Assembly (NCBI RefSeq): GCF_016808335.1
Contig: NC_053143.1
Coordinates: forward strand, 51,801,441 to 51,865,440
Length of the DNA: 64,000 nt
Reading direction: 5' to 3'
Source of the DNA: Panicum virgatum
Lineage: Eukaryota; Streptophyta; Magnoliopsida; Poales; Poaceae
The notes below the pieces were generated by a model. That model was given only the letters and a program-made list of their open reading frames with translations, did not search any database and had not been told where the DNA came from. Of the stretch, positions 1 to 10,102 are shown piece by piece (position 1 is the stretch's first letter; the number at the start of each line of letters is the position of its first letter). A program made the translations under genes and the position numbers.

Positions 1-1
1 G

Positions 2-260
2 GCAGCAGCCCACCCCGGCGGCGGCGGCCTAGACGGCGGCGCGCCCGGCGGCGGTCCAGGGGCCCGCGCGCCCGGCGGCGGCCTGGACGGCGGTGCGCCC
101 GGCGGCGGTCCAGGGGCCCGCGCGCCCGGCGGCGGCCTGGACGGCGGCGCGCCCGGCGGCGGTCCAGGGGCCCGCGCGCCCGGCGGCGGCCTTGACGGCG
201 GCGCGCCTGGTGGTTCGCCCGGCGGCTGCCTGGACGGCGGCGCGCCTGGCGGTGCGCCCG
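2..260 (+). repeat. in-frame 54-bp minisatellite in copia gag
   Basis: About four copies of a 54-bp GC-rich unit encode an 18-residue Gly/Ala/Pro/Asp repeat with the core GGLDGGAPGGGPGARAP. Copies before about 190 are nearly identical. Degenerate copies reach about nt 260, and looser GGAPGG runs continue to about 400. The array may start left of the window. Confidence 0.85.
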
Positions 261-2473
261 GCGACGGTCCAGGGGGCCGCGCACCCGGCGGCGGAGGCCG
301 CGCGCAGGGCGGAGGCGGCGCCCCTGGCGGCGGCGCGCAGGGCGGTGGCGGCGCTCCTGGCTGGGGTGCACGCGGCGGCGCCCCCGGCTACCACGGCCTC
401 CAGGCGGTGGTCAGGGACGTCGGTCCCGGCGGTGGGTGGCCCACCCTCACCAAGACCAACTACGTCGAGTGGGCCGCGGTCATGGAGGTGAAGCTCCAGG
501 TGCGGCATATGTGGGAGGCAGTCCGGTACGGCGACGTCGACTACGATGAGGATCGACGGGCGCTGGATGCTCTCATCGCAGCAGCCCCGCCCGAGATGCA
601 GTTCACGCTTTCCAAGAAACGAACTGCCAAGGAGGCCTGGGACTCCATCGCTGCGGCACGTATCGGCAGCGATCGCGCCCGCAAGACCACTCTCCAGGCA
701 CTTCGCAAGGAGTGGGAGAACCTGGCCTTCAAGCCAGGTGAGGATGTTGATGACTTCGCCCTCCGTCTCAACACTCTGCTGCAGAAGGTGGTGCAATTCG
801 GCGACGACACCTACGACGAGGAGAGAGCCGTCGAGAAGCTCTTCCGCTGCGTCCCCGAGAGGTACAGGCAGACCGCTCGCTCGATCGAGTCTCTGCTGGA
901 CCTCTCCACCATGACGATCGAGGAGGCGATAGGTCGCCTCAAGATCGTCGACAGCGACGAGCCACAGCCTCCCTCGGGAGGCATCTCCATCGGTGGGAAG
1001 CTCCACCTCACTCAGGAGCAGTGGGAGGCTCGGCGCGGTGACAGGAGGAGGGGGGAGCCCTCTTCCTCGACTGGTGGCCGCAAGCGCGGCAAGCCGCGAA
1101 AGGGGCGCGGAGGTGCCCAAGCCGGGGCACGAGGGCGCGCCGAGGGTGGCGCCCGCGGAGATGCTCAGGGCGGCGCCGCTGACAGGCCCAAGGCGGCACG
1201 AGACGACGCCTGCCACAACTGTGGCAGGCCCGGCCACTGGGCCAGGGACTGCCCGCAGCGGAGGCGTGGGGGCCAAGCCCACGTCGCGGAGGCCCAGCCG
1301 GATGACGAGCCGGCTCTGTTCCTACTCCACGGGGACATGGAGCCGCAGCCGGCGGCACCGCCTGTCACCGCTCTACTCCACCTCGACGAGCCGCGTGCCC
1401 GAGTTCTCCTCGGCAACGGCTCCGACGACGACAGGGTCGATGGCTGGTACCTCGACTCCGGCGCCACGCACCACATGACCGGGCGGCGGGAGTTCTTCTC
1501 CGACCTGGATGTCGACGTAGGTGGCTCCGTCAGGTTCGGGGACTCCTCCGCCGTGGAGATCAAGGGCGTGGGCTCCGTGATCTTCACCGCCAAGTCCGGA
1601 GAGCACCGGATGCTCACCGGAGTCTACTACATCCCGGCGCTGCGGAACTCCATCATCAGCCTTGGGCAGCTCGATGAGAGCGGCTCCCGCGTGGTGATCG
1701 ACAGCGGGGTCCTCCGCATCTGGGACCACCGTCGCCAGCTTCTCGCCAGGGTGGTTCGAGGGAAGAACCGCCTCTACATCCTCCATGTCGGGGTGGCCCA
1801 GCCTCTTTGTCTTGCAGCTCGTAGGGACGACGAGGCATGGCAGTGGCACGAGCGCTTTGGGCACCTCCACTTTGAGGCCCTGAAGCGGCTCGGCGCCAAG
1901 GAGATGGTGCGAGGCCTCCCGTGCCTCGACCACGTGGAGCAGCTCTGCGACGTCTGCGTGCTGACGAAGCAGAGGCGGCACTCCTTCCCCCAGCAGGCAA
2001 GCTTCCGAGCGAAGGAGCGGCTCGAGCTCGTACACGGGGACTTGTGTGGCCCGGTGACACCGGTCACACCGGGAGGACGACGCTACTTCCTGCTGCTCGT
2101 CGACGACCTCTCCCGCTTCATGTGGGTGATGATCCTCGGCAACAAGGGAGAGGCTGCGGACGCCATCAGGCGTGCTCAGGCTGCTGCGGAGGCGGAGAGC
2201 GGCAGCAAGTTGCGCGTGCTGCGCACCGACAACGGCGGCGAGTTCACGGCAGCAAGTTGCGCGTGCTGCGCACCGACAACGGCGGCGAGTTCACGGCGGC
2301 CGAGTTCGCGGCGTACTGCGCGGATGAGGGCATCCAGCGCCACTACTCCGCGCCGTACAGCCCGCAGCAGAACGGCGTCGTCGAGCGGCGCAACCAGACG
2401 GTTGTGGGGATGGCCCGGGCCCTCCTCAAGCAGAGGGGGATGCCGACTGTCTTCTGGGGAGAGGCGGTGGTGA
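2..2473 (+). CDS. copia gag-protease-integrase N-terminal part (frame broken)
   Basis: The frame is open from the left edge, so the true start is upstream; a GTG at 407 is not the start. Residues before about nt 400 are an 18-residue Gly/Ala/Pro repeat. Next come a UBN2-type gag domain (about 425-960), a basic linker, a CCHC zinc knuckle (about 1211-1252, CX2CX4HX4C), a protease with the DSGA active site (about 1445-1475), the gag-pre-integrase HHCC zinc region (about 1835-1995) and the start of the integrase core. Copy 1 of a 47-bp duplication ends at 2247. From 2248 this frame is nonsense up to its stop at 2473. The second half of the polyprotein resumes in another frame at 2248. This is a decayed retroelement gene rather than a host gene. 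Confidence 0.88.
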   Translation, partial: AAAHPGGGGLDGGAPGGGPGARAPGGGLDGGAPGGGPGARAPGGGLDGGAPGGGPGARAPGGGLDGGAPGGSPGGCLDGGAPGGAPGDGPGGRAPGGGGRAQGGGGAPGGGAQGGGGAPGWGARGGAPGYHGLQAVVRDVGPGGGWPTLTKTNYVEWAAVMEVKLQVRHMWEAVRYGDVDYDEDRRALDALIAAAPPEMQFTLSKKRTAKEAWDSIAAARIGSDRARKTTLQALRKEWENLAFKPGEDVDDFALRLNTLLQKVVQFGDDTYDEERAVEKLFRCVPERYRQTARSIESLLDLSTMTIEEAIGRLKIVDSDEPQPPSGGISIGGKLHLTQEQWEARRGDRRRGEPSSSTGGRKRGKPRKGRGGAQAGARGRAEGGARGDAQGGAADRPKAARDDACHNCGRPGHWARDCPQRRRGGQAHVAEAQPDDEPALFLLHGDMEPQPAAPPVTALLHLDEPRARVLLGNGSDDDRVDGWYLDSGATHHMTGRREFFSDLDVDVGGSVRFGDSSAVEIKGVGSVIFTAKSGEHRMLTGVYYIPALRNSIISLGQLDESGSRVVIDSGVLRIWDHRRQLLARVVRGKNRLYILHVGVAQPLCLAARRDDEAWQWHERFGHLHFEALKRLGAKEMVRGLPCLDHVEQLCDVCVLTKQRRHSFPQQASFRAKERLELVHGDLCGPVTPVTPGGRRYFLLLVDDLSRFMWVMILGNKGEAADAIRRAQAAAEAESGSKLRVLRTDNGGEFTAASCACCAPTTAASSRRPSSRRTARMRASSATTPRRTARSRTASSSGATRRLWGWPGPSSSRGGCRLSSGERRW
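2201..2294 (+). repeat. 47-bp perfect tandem duplication causing a frameshift
   Basis: The 47 nt at 2201-2247 are repeated exactly at 2248-2294. The unit covers the integrase RTDNGGEF codons. Since 47 is not a multiple of three, the downstream frame is shifted. Confidence 0.97.
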
Positions 2474-4773
2474 CGGCCGTCTACATCCTCAACCGCTCGC
2501 CCACCAAGGCACTCGACGGCATGACGCCGTATGAGGCTTGGCATGGGCGCAAGCCAGCGGTCTCCCACCTGCGGGTCTTCGGCTGCCTCGCGTTCGCCAA
2601 GGAGCTTGGCCACATCGGCAAGCTCGACGACAGGAGCACTCCGGGAGTGTTCATCGGCTACGCGGCGGGTTCGAAGGCCTACCGCATTCTCGACCCGGAG
2701 ACACAGCGTGTGCGCACGGCGCGCGACGTTGTGTTCGACGAAGGGCGAGGATGGGCGTGGGACAAGGCGGTGGACGACGGCTCGACTCCGACGTACGACG
2801 ACTTCACCGTCGAGTACGTCCACTTCGAGGGAGCTGGGGGAGTAGGCAGCTCTTCTTCGCCGAGCGTGCCTACCCCGGTCCCCGAGCCTCCACCGACTCC
2901 GGCGCCCGCCACACCGGCGGCACCACGCCCTTCAGCTACGACTCCGGCTGCGCCGAGTTCCTCAGCTGTACCACCACAGCCGGCGACGCCGCGCACTCCA
3001 GCACCGACAGCCACTCCTCCGGGCACGCCTACTCCAGCACCTGCTCACAGCCCGGTGGAGTTCGCTACTCCGCTCTCTCACGACGAGGAGCGCATCGACG
3101 CGTACCACGACGGTGAGCCGCTGCGGTACCGTACGATGGAGGACCTTCTCGGCGATCAGCCGGTGCCGGGACTGGTGCCTCACGACCTGGAGGCGCAGTT
3201 GCACCTCGCGTGCGACGACGGCGAGCCTCGGTCTTTTGCAGAGGCCGAGGGACACGCGGCATGGCGTGCCGCGATGCAGTCGGAGATGGATGCGGTTGAG
3301 AAGAACCGCACTTGGGAGCTTGCTGACCTCCCTCGCGGTCACCGCGCGATCACCCTTAAGTGGGTGTTCAAGCTGAAGAGGGATGAGGCCGGCACCGTCG
3401 TCAAGCACAAGGCTCGCCTGGTGGCACGAGGTTTCGTGCAGCAGGAGGGAGTCGACTTCGACGATGCCTTCGCTCCCGTGGCACGGATGGAGTCCGTGCG
3501 ACTCCTCCTTGCGCTAGCTGCCCAGGAGGGCTGGCGTGTCCATCACATGGACGTCAAGTCGGCGTTTCTCAACGGCGACTTGAAGGAGGAGGTCTACGTG
3601 CACCAGCCGCCGGGGTTTGCGATCCCCGGCAAGGAGGGTAAGGTGCTACGTCTGCGCAAGGCCCTCTATGGCTTGCGGCAGGCCCCGAGGGCGTGGAACG
3701 CCAAGCTGGACTCCACGCTCAAGGGGATGGGCTTCGAGCAAAGCCCGCACGAGGCGGCCATCTACCGGCGGGGCAAAGGAGGCAATGCCCTGCTGGTGGG
3801 TGTCTACGTCGACGACTTGGTGATCACCGGCACCAAGGATGCGGAGGTGGCGGCGTTCAAGGAGATGAAGGCCACCTTCCAGATGAGCGACCTGGGGCCT
3901 CTCTCCTTCTACCTGGGGATCGAGGTGCATCAGGACGACTCCGGGATCACACTTCGACAGACCGCCTACGCCAAGCGCGTCGTCGAGCTCGCTGGGCTCA
4001 CCGACTGCAACCCAGCTCTCACTCCGATGGAGGAGAGGCTGAAGCTGAGCCGTGACAGCACGGCGGAGGAGGTAGACGCTACTCAGTACCGGCGTCTTGT
4101 GGGGAGCCTCCGCTACCTCGCCCACACACGGCCGGACTTGGCGTTCTCCGTCGGCTACGTCAGTCGGTTCATGCAGCGACCGACGACGGAGCACCAGCAG
4201 GCCGTGAAGAGGATCATCCGCTATGTTGCGGGGACTCTCGACCACGGTCTCCACTACCCGAGGTGTCCTGGAGCGGCACACTTCGTCGGGTACAGTGACA
4301 GCGACCACGCCGGCGACATCGACACCAGCAAGAGCACGAGCGGGATCCTCTTCTTCCTCGGCAAGTGCCTCGTTAGCTGGCAGTCGGTCAAGCAGCAGGT
4401 GGTGGCCTTGTCCAGCTGCGAGGCCGAGTACATAGCGGCCTCCACCGCGTCGACTCAGGCGCTCTGGCTCGCTCGACTGCTTGGTGATCTACTCGGCAGA
4501 GACACTGGATCAGTGGAGCTCAGGGTGGACAGCAAGTCCGCTCTGGCCTTGGCGAAGAACCCCGTTTTCCACGAACGGAGCAAGCACATCCGGGTGAGGT
4601 ATCACTTCATCCGAGGCTGCTTGGAGGAAGGAAGCATCAAGGCGAGCTACATCAACACCAAGGATCAGCTTGCGGACCTGCTCACCAAGCCCCTTGGGAG
4701 GATCAAGTTCCTTGAGCTTTGCTCCAGGACCGGAATGGTTCAACCCTCCCACAAGACGACGGACAAGACTTAG
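2248..4773 (+). CDS. copia integrase C-terminal part, reverse transcriptase and RNase H
   Basis: This continues the polyprotein in the frame restored after the 47-bp duplication. It shows the integrase RTDNGGEF block with the second catalytic Asp (about 2270) and the catalytic Glu in NGVVERRN (about 2376). A Pro/Thr/Ala-rich linker follows (about 2850-3060). RT spans about 3310-4050, with the DVKSAFLNG motif (about 3550) and the YVDD catalytic box (about 3808). Copia-type RNase H spans about 4280-4720, with SDSDHAGD and the SSCEAEYIA block. The stop is at 4771-4773. ATGs upstream of 2248 in this frame (for example 1921) overlap gag-pol coding in the other frame and are not starts. Confidence 0.9.
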   Translation, partial: GSKLRVLRTDNGGEFTAAEFAAYCADEGIQRHYSAPYSPQQNGVVERRNQTVVGMARALLKQRGMPTVFWGEAVVTAVYILNRSPTKALDGMTPYEAWHGRKPAVSHLRVFGCLAFAKELGHIGKLDDRSTPGVFIGYAAGSKAYRILDPETQRVRTARDVVFDEGRGWAWDKAVDDGSTPTYDDFTVEYVHFEGAGGVGSSSSPSVPTPVPEPPPTPAPATPAAPRPSATTPAAPSSSAVPPQPATPRTPAPTATPPGTPTPAPAHSPVEFATPLSHDEERIDAYHDGEPLRYRTMEDLLGDQPVPGLVPHDLEAQLHLACDDGEPRSFAEAEGHAAWRAAMQSEMDAVEKNRTWELADLPRGHRAITLKWVFKLKRDEAGTVVKHKARLVARGFVQQEGVDFDDAFAPVARMESVRLLLALAAQEGWRVHHMDVKSAFLNGDLKEEVYVHQPPGFAIPGKEGKVLRLRKALYGLRQAPRAWNAKLDSTLKGMGFEQSPHEAAIYRRGKGGNALLVGVYVDDLVITGTKDAEVAAFKEMKATFQMSDLGPLSFYLGIEVHQDDSGITLRQTAYAKRVVELAGLTDCNPALTPMEERLKLSRDSTAEEVDATQYRRLVGSLRYLAHTRPDLAFSVGYVSRFMQRPTTEHQQAVKRIIRYVAGTLDHGLHYPRCPGAAHFVGYSDSDHAGDIDTSKSTSGILFFLGKCLVSWQSVKQQVVALSSCEAEYIAASTASTQALWLARLLGDLLGRDTGSVELRVDSKSALALAKNPVFHERSKHIRVRYHFIRGCLEEGSIKASYINTKDQLADLLTKPLGRIKFLELCSRTGMVQPSHKTTDKT

Positions 4774-4781
4774 GGGGAGAA

Positions 4782-5165
4782 TGAAGGAATAAGTCTATGT
4801 CATCTCGGTCTTTGTGGGTCTCCACCTAGGACAGGTTTCAGTTTTTCTTTTGACCAGCATCTCAGACCTTGCATGGTCCTTGCTGCGTGGTGGTTGCTGC
4901 AGCTGCAGCACATTGGCATCTTAGACTAGCTTTAGCATCTAGAGGATAGCATCTAGAGGACAACAATTAGGACCTAGAGGACAGCATCTTAGACTAGTCC
5001 TTGGTGTGTGTTTTGGCTGCCCTGCAGCCCTTGTATAAAAGCGTGGCCACCCCTCCCGTTGGAAGGCATGGCATTGTGAGTGTGAATGAATAAAAACCCA
5101 GAAAACTTCCCCAACTTGAGTGTCATCCTCTCAGCTCAATGAGAGTGAAAATTGAGCTGCTAACA
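4782..5165 (+). repeat. copia 3' LTR
   Basis: It begins TGAAGGAATAAG right after the purine tract and ends GAGCTGCTAACA (TG...CA), 384 bp. It contains a TATA-like box (TTGTATAAAAG, about 5031-5041) and an AATAAA signal near 5088. The following GTATG would be the right target-site copy; the left copy is outside the window. An internal AGCATCTAGAGGA-type direct repeat lies at about 4935-4990. Confidence 0.8.
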
Positions 5166-5634
5166 GTATGTGATATGTTACACTTACCCATAAAGAGCCA
5201 ACTGAAAAAAAAAACGGCTATACTGCATCAACAGCAAGTGAAATGGTTTTCCAACCACTTTTTCTTCATGTTCCCAACTCACAATTAAGAAAGTTTGAGC
5301 TGATTGACTTTCGTGTAAATTTGCACGATGTGATCTCTAACTATTAAATGCAAACAAAAATAAAAGAAACAAGTATCCTACATCATGTTTTCTTTTCCTT
5401 GAATCTTTTAATTTTATCTCATGAAAAAAATATCTATTAATTTCTTCTTAACCATAATGGGTTTAACTGGAACAATACATGATTTTTTTTTTAATCTTCG
5501 CTGTCAAGATTCAACACTAAAGTACGTGGAGAAATGTAACAGTTAAATTTTAAGAGGCAAAGAGTCACTCCTAAGAGTTTGGGAGAAGTAAAATACTAAA
5601 ATATAACAGACGATAGTATGTTTGCAATGACAAC
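5166..5634. other. AT-rich stretch between copia LTR and NUP107 exon 3
   Basis: No coding potential was seen on either strand. The next expected NUP107 exon was looked for here and not found. The stretch is read as intron 3 sequence of that gene. Confidence 0.6.
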
Positions 5635-8600
5635 CTGATCGACTCGGAAACATTTCGACATGTCCTCTCGAACTGTAGAATTACATCTGGAAAGGGCATC
5701 AGACCTGCAGCGAAAAGAAAACACGAACACAATTAAGTACTTGTAAATAAAATCAGGAATGAACTGGAAACTTGAAAGGAAGTAAAGGTGGTTACTTTAC
5801 AACAACAACAACAACAACATAGCCTTTTTTCCCAAGCAAGTTGGGGTAGGCTAGAGATGAAACCCGAAAGAAATAAGTTCAAGGTTCAGGCACATTGATA
5901 GCTAGTCTCCAAGCGCTCCTATCCAAAGCTATCTCTTTAGAGATATTCCAATCCTTAAGGTCTCTCTTAACCGACTCATCCCACGTCAGTTTATGTCTAC
6001 CTCTACCCCTCTTTACATTATCGTCCCGCTCAAGAACCCCATTACGCACCGGCGCCTCAGGAGGCCTTCGTTGGACATGTCCAAACCATCTCAGCCGATG
6101 CTGGGTAAGTTTCTCCTCAATTGGTGCCACTCCGACCCTATCCCGAATAACTTCGTTCCGGACTCTATCCCTCCTTGTGTGCCCGCAAAACCACCGCAAC
6201 ATCCGCATCTCTGCTACACTCAGTTGCTGGACATGTCGCCTTTTTGTAGCCCAACATTCAGCACCATATAGCATCGCCGGACGAATTGCTGTCCTATAGA
6301 ATTTGCCTTTTAGCTTTTGTGGCACCCTCTTGTCACAAAGGATGCCAGAAGCTTGCCGCCATTTCAACCAGCCAGCTGAAATTCTATGCCTAACATCTTC
6401 ATCAATGTCGCCATCCTTTTGTAGCACCGATCCTAAATACCGAAAAGTATCCTTCTGGACCACCACTTGTCCATCTAGACTAACGTCTCCCCCCTCATGC
6501 CTAGTCGCGCTGAAATCGCACATCATGTACTCGGTCTTGGTCCTACTAAGTCTGAACCCTTTCGACTCTAACGTGCGTCTCCACAGCTCTAACTTCCTAT
6601 TAACCCCTGCCCTACTCTCATCAACTAGCACCACATCATCAGCAAAGAGCATACACGAAGGGATCTCACCTTGTATACCCCTTGTGACCTCATACATCAC
6701 TAAAGCAAATAAATAAGGGCTCAATGCTGACCCCTGGTGTAGGCCTATGTTAATAGGAAAGTCAGTGGTGTTGCCATCACATGTCCGGACAAACGTCGTC
6801 GCATCCTTGTACATATCCTTAATGAGGGTAATGTACTTAGTTGGGACTTTGTGAGTCCAAGGCCCACCACATGACATTTATCGGTACTTTGTCATATGCC
6901 TTCTCAAGGTCAATGAAGACCATGTGCAAGTCCTTCTTCTGTTCCCTATATCTCTCCATCAATTGTCGTATTAAGAAAATCGCCTCCATGGTTGACCTTC
7001 CAGGCATGAACCCAAATTGATTTTGGGTCACACTTGTCACTCTTCTTAGGCGATGCTCGATAACCCTCTCCCAAAGCTTCATCGTATGGCTCATCAGCTT
7101 AATCCCACGGTAGTTAGTACAACTTTGAACATCACCCTTGTTTTTGAATATAGGTACTAATATACTTCTCCTCCATTCTTCCGGCATCTTGTTTGACCAT
7201 TTACTTTATGTCGTACAAATCAAGAATATAGCTAAAACCTACAAATGTGCTAGATTCAGGTTGCCCATCCTCGCAAACATAAGGATGCAGGTGCTATTAA
7301 TCATCTGGTAAACAACAGGTAATCGCATAACATGTGCTACAATGCTCGAGACAAAGGGAGAAAAATGGGGGACGGAATTTGCAACCACCCAGTAATAAAC
7401 TAATATTTTGTGCTACTCAAAAATATGTGCGATCTATATTCTAATTAATTACTCATTGGCCAAAGTCAAATGAAATAAAAAGGGATCAGAAAGCACATCA
7501 GTTGACAATTAAAGTAAAACAAGATACAAAATAAAGATTTAGAGATGAAAACATTATTTGACACAGGAGTCATCCTAAAAGAACACATGAACAAAAACAA
7601 TAGCCCATGCCATAGTAGCTGCTACTACAAGCAGCTCACTAAACAAGTAACCAGACCAGGTACTACACTAACCTTGGTTCGCAGAATCAAGGAGAGATGC
7701 AAACATTGTAAAAGATGTTTCTCCTTCATGTGGCAAATACATATCGTCTTCCATCTTGACTGGTTTAAGTGTCTGCCTCCCCGAACTGTAAGCTGCGTCT
7801 GAGGCAGACCCACCATCTAGCGATGCCCGTCTTTTGGCTGAACTGAACATTCTCGACCCATCCAAGCCTTCAAGGTTGGAGTAATCCTGAGCCTCCTGCT
7901 TGATGTCTTCAAGGAGTAAACCAGCATTAGGCCGCCTCGGGATGCTGCCTCCATCATATAACAGCCTTGCTTCGGAGGATTTGGAAAGCGAGCTCCCCAG
8001 CAGCGGCGAGGCATTTGAAGAAGATAACCTCTTTCTGTAAATTGCAAAGAAAACGAACATGATTAGCTGTTGCAGCAACCACTCCCAGCAAACGCACAAT
8101 TACCTCCCACATCTCATACATAAGTCATAACTCTCTTGTGGGCTTGTGGCATTTGAGCTATACAAAGTATTTAGGCCATACATTAAAATAAGTAACAAGT
8201 AAGGGTACCGAGCCTCTAAGTAAAGCCTTCTCCTGTACTAGAACAAAAATTAATTTCTCTGCACTGATGGTTCAAAGGAAAACCATCTTCCACATTGTGA
8301 ATACAGTAGTAAGTAAGCACAGAGGGCGGGCGGTGGGTGGCATTCGTGCTCTCCCAAACTGCACAAAGCCTCAGTCACGCGCTGCTGTAGTGCCGTCACC
8401 AAGTAACTAGTTGGGTCCCCCCCCCCCCGGAGCACCAATTTTTCTTTCTAAATAGGGACCGAAATCCGGTGGCTGCTGGTACGTTCTCACGAACCACGGC
8501 CCAAGGATGTTCCGAAATGCAGCCGCGAAATCAGCACTAAGCAGCGTACGCTCGCCCCGAGGTACCACTAAAGTAAGACGCTTTGCTTGCAACGGGTGAA

Positions 8601-8908
8601 CCCTTGGAAGCTCCATCCAATCGACGAGCGCGGCCGCCGGAGCCTCCAACACAACCCCCGCAGAAATCAAACCAGTATCCCGAATCGTCGCCGACCGCAC
8701 CCGCACGGACTACTCGGCAAAGCCCGCCGGAACCGCAGCGCTGGGAGCGCGAATGGAAGGGGAGACAGAGAGGGGGGGAAGCGCCCGACCTGTAGCGGCG
8801 GTACTCCTCCCGGCGGCCGGAGGACTCCGGGTCGAAGTAGCCCGGGAGGGGCGGCGGGCGGGACGGGGGCGGCGACGGCGACGGCGACGGCGAGTGGTCC
8901 ACCTCCAT
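5635..8908 (-). CDS. NUP107: nuclear pore complex protein NUP107, N-terminal exons (gene continues off the left edge)
   Basis: Three exons join in phase: exon 1 at 8908-8790 (ATG start, donor CAG|GTCGGG), exon 2 at 8034-7673 (acceptor TTTACAG, donor CAAG|GTTAGT) and exon 3 at 5704-5635 (acceptor GCTGCAG, donor CAG|GTTGTC). The product starts MEVDHSPS, then a Pro/Ser run. It has the conserved plant NUP107 blocks FDPE...[30 protein letters not shown] and [17 protein letters not shown]107 is a scaffold subunit of the Nup107-160 (Y) complex of the nuclear pore. Only about 180 residues are in the window; the family is about 1,000 residues or more. Intron 2 carries an RTE LINE, and the copia lies beyond exon 3. 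Assignment rests on recognised motifs, not an alignment. Confidence 0.75.
5801..7200 (-). mobile_element. RTE-clade LINE, 5'-truncated, in NUP107 intron 2
   Basis: On the - strand the element ends with a (TTG)n tail (5801-5819), typical of plant RTE LINEs. It is cut at the 5' side near 7200, inside the RT region. Flanks share TTACTTTA (5792-5799 and 7201-7208), a possible target-site duplication. Its last ~140 bp match the small copy at 18395-18538 almost exactly. It has the same orientation as the host gene. Confidence 0.85.
5879..7187 (-). pseudogene. RTE LINE reverse transcriptase fragment (frameshifted)
   Basis: Two - strand frames make one RT. 7187-6837 holds [38 protein letters not shown] and DLEKAYD. 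6877-5879 holds [13 protein letters not shown], the catalytic FADDVVL box and the C-terminal RWFGHVQRR region. A small indel near 6855-6870 shifts the frame within the WWALD...VPTKYI block. The 5' endonuclease domain is missing through truncation. The single frameshift suggests a fairly young copy. Confidence 0.88.
7201..7672. other. NUP107 intron 2 sequence right of the LINE
   Basis: AT-rich, no coding blocks recognised. Exon 2 and exon 3 of NUP107 join directly at a conserved site, so no exon is expected here. Confidence 0.6.
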
Positions 8909-10102
8909 GGACGCGGCTGTCGGGCGGCGGGTTCAGCTAGGGTTTTGGCCCCCCTCCCTCGCCGGAGTCGATGTGGCTGCGCGGCGTCGCGAGAGCTCGC
9001 TCGAACTATTTTCTTTTTCCCCAAAAGAGAGGGGGGGAAAAGCTAATTGCACGGCTGGGCTGGTTTGCGTGGGCCTTTTATGGGCCTGGCCTTCCTGCGT
9101 GCGTACGGGCCTGGTTCAGTTAGCGGTTATGGGCCGGGCTCACCCGGCGATCCGATTTCCATCGAGTCTACTCTATCCCCATGTTCATGAACCCCTCAAA
9201 AAAAGAAGAAAAAAATCCATGCTCCACGATCATCATCAACCTCTGTTGATCCGATGATAAAACCTTGGGAGAGGCACGTCGTCTTCGCGTTGGAGTGGAT
9301 CTCCAGCTCAAATTTTGCACGTGCACCTTTGAGGGCCGTGTGGCCGCATCGTTTGCCGTGTCCATCCATCCTTTATAACTAGATGAATGGTGAGAGAATA
9401 ATTAGTGCCAAGCTGGTATGGTACGTGCACTGAGATTAGCCTAAGTGCTAGCGTACCCAGGATTTGGAGAATGATACGCCGTAACAAATTTTTATATATA
9501 ATCCGGTATTGATTGGTAATGGGATCTTGATTGCACGGCTAATGATTTTGGATTACAATTTTAGGTATGCCATGGGATATACGGCAACCCACTAGGAACA
9601 GATCTTCCTAAATGAGCAAGGGCATTAATTCCTGAGGTAAATGAGGAAGTTTTAACAGCGGGAAGAAATTTAGGCAAGCCAAAGCTGCTAACGTGCCCAT
9701 CAATCTTGCAGTGATTGATGTCCTGTGTTGGTGGTGATTACCATGATGTCATCGCCGGCCAGTCCACGTCACCAAAAAAAAAATGATATAGAGGCCGGAT
9801 ACACATCATCGCGCGGGAGTATATATCCGAGCACGATGCTTGGCGTATTATCAAACAAAAACCAAAAAATAAGGTAATCCAATAATACTAGGATATGCAC
9901 GAACTTTTGGTCTTGATGACACTTGCGGCAAGCATCAACTTTATTACTCAGTTTGAGGCAAGCCTCAATCCAATAATACTTGGAGTATATATTTTTGCAC
10001 ACTTGACCCAAATTTCTGCCTTGAAGAGAACCTCGTGCATGCAGTGCTTCCGATTCCGGTGGGCCCTCTGGATATATTCATATATATCTATATATCTCTA
10101 TA
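8909..10102. other. intergenic region upstream of NUP107
   Basis: The first ~150 bp next to the NUP107 start are GC-rich and CT/GA-rich and probably hold its 5' UTR and promoter. From about 9050 the DNA becomes AT-rich with no ORF of coding character and no recognisable element. Confidence 0.5.

Larger units (their letters stand above)
1..5165 (+). mobile_element. Ty1/copia LTR retrotransposon, 5' end outside window
   Basis: The domain order is gag, zinc knuckle, aspartic protease, integrase, reverse transcriptase, RNase H, which is diagnostic of Ty1/copia because integrase precedes RT. A purine-rich tract (about 4772-4781) follows the stop codon, and a TG...CA 3' LTR follows that. The 5' LTR and primer binding site are beyond the left edge. 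A 47-bp tandem duplication in the integrase region breaks the reading frame, so this copy cannot make an intact polyprotein. It appears to sit in an intron of the NUP107 gene, in the opposite orientation to it. Confidence 0.93.

Noticed and set aside
29..1282. Long antisense ORF over copia gag
   Set aside because: It is the complement of a GC-rich repeat and gag coding; no protein motif, and the sense strand has clear gag domains.
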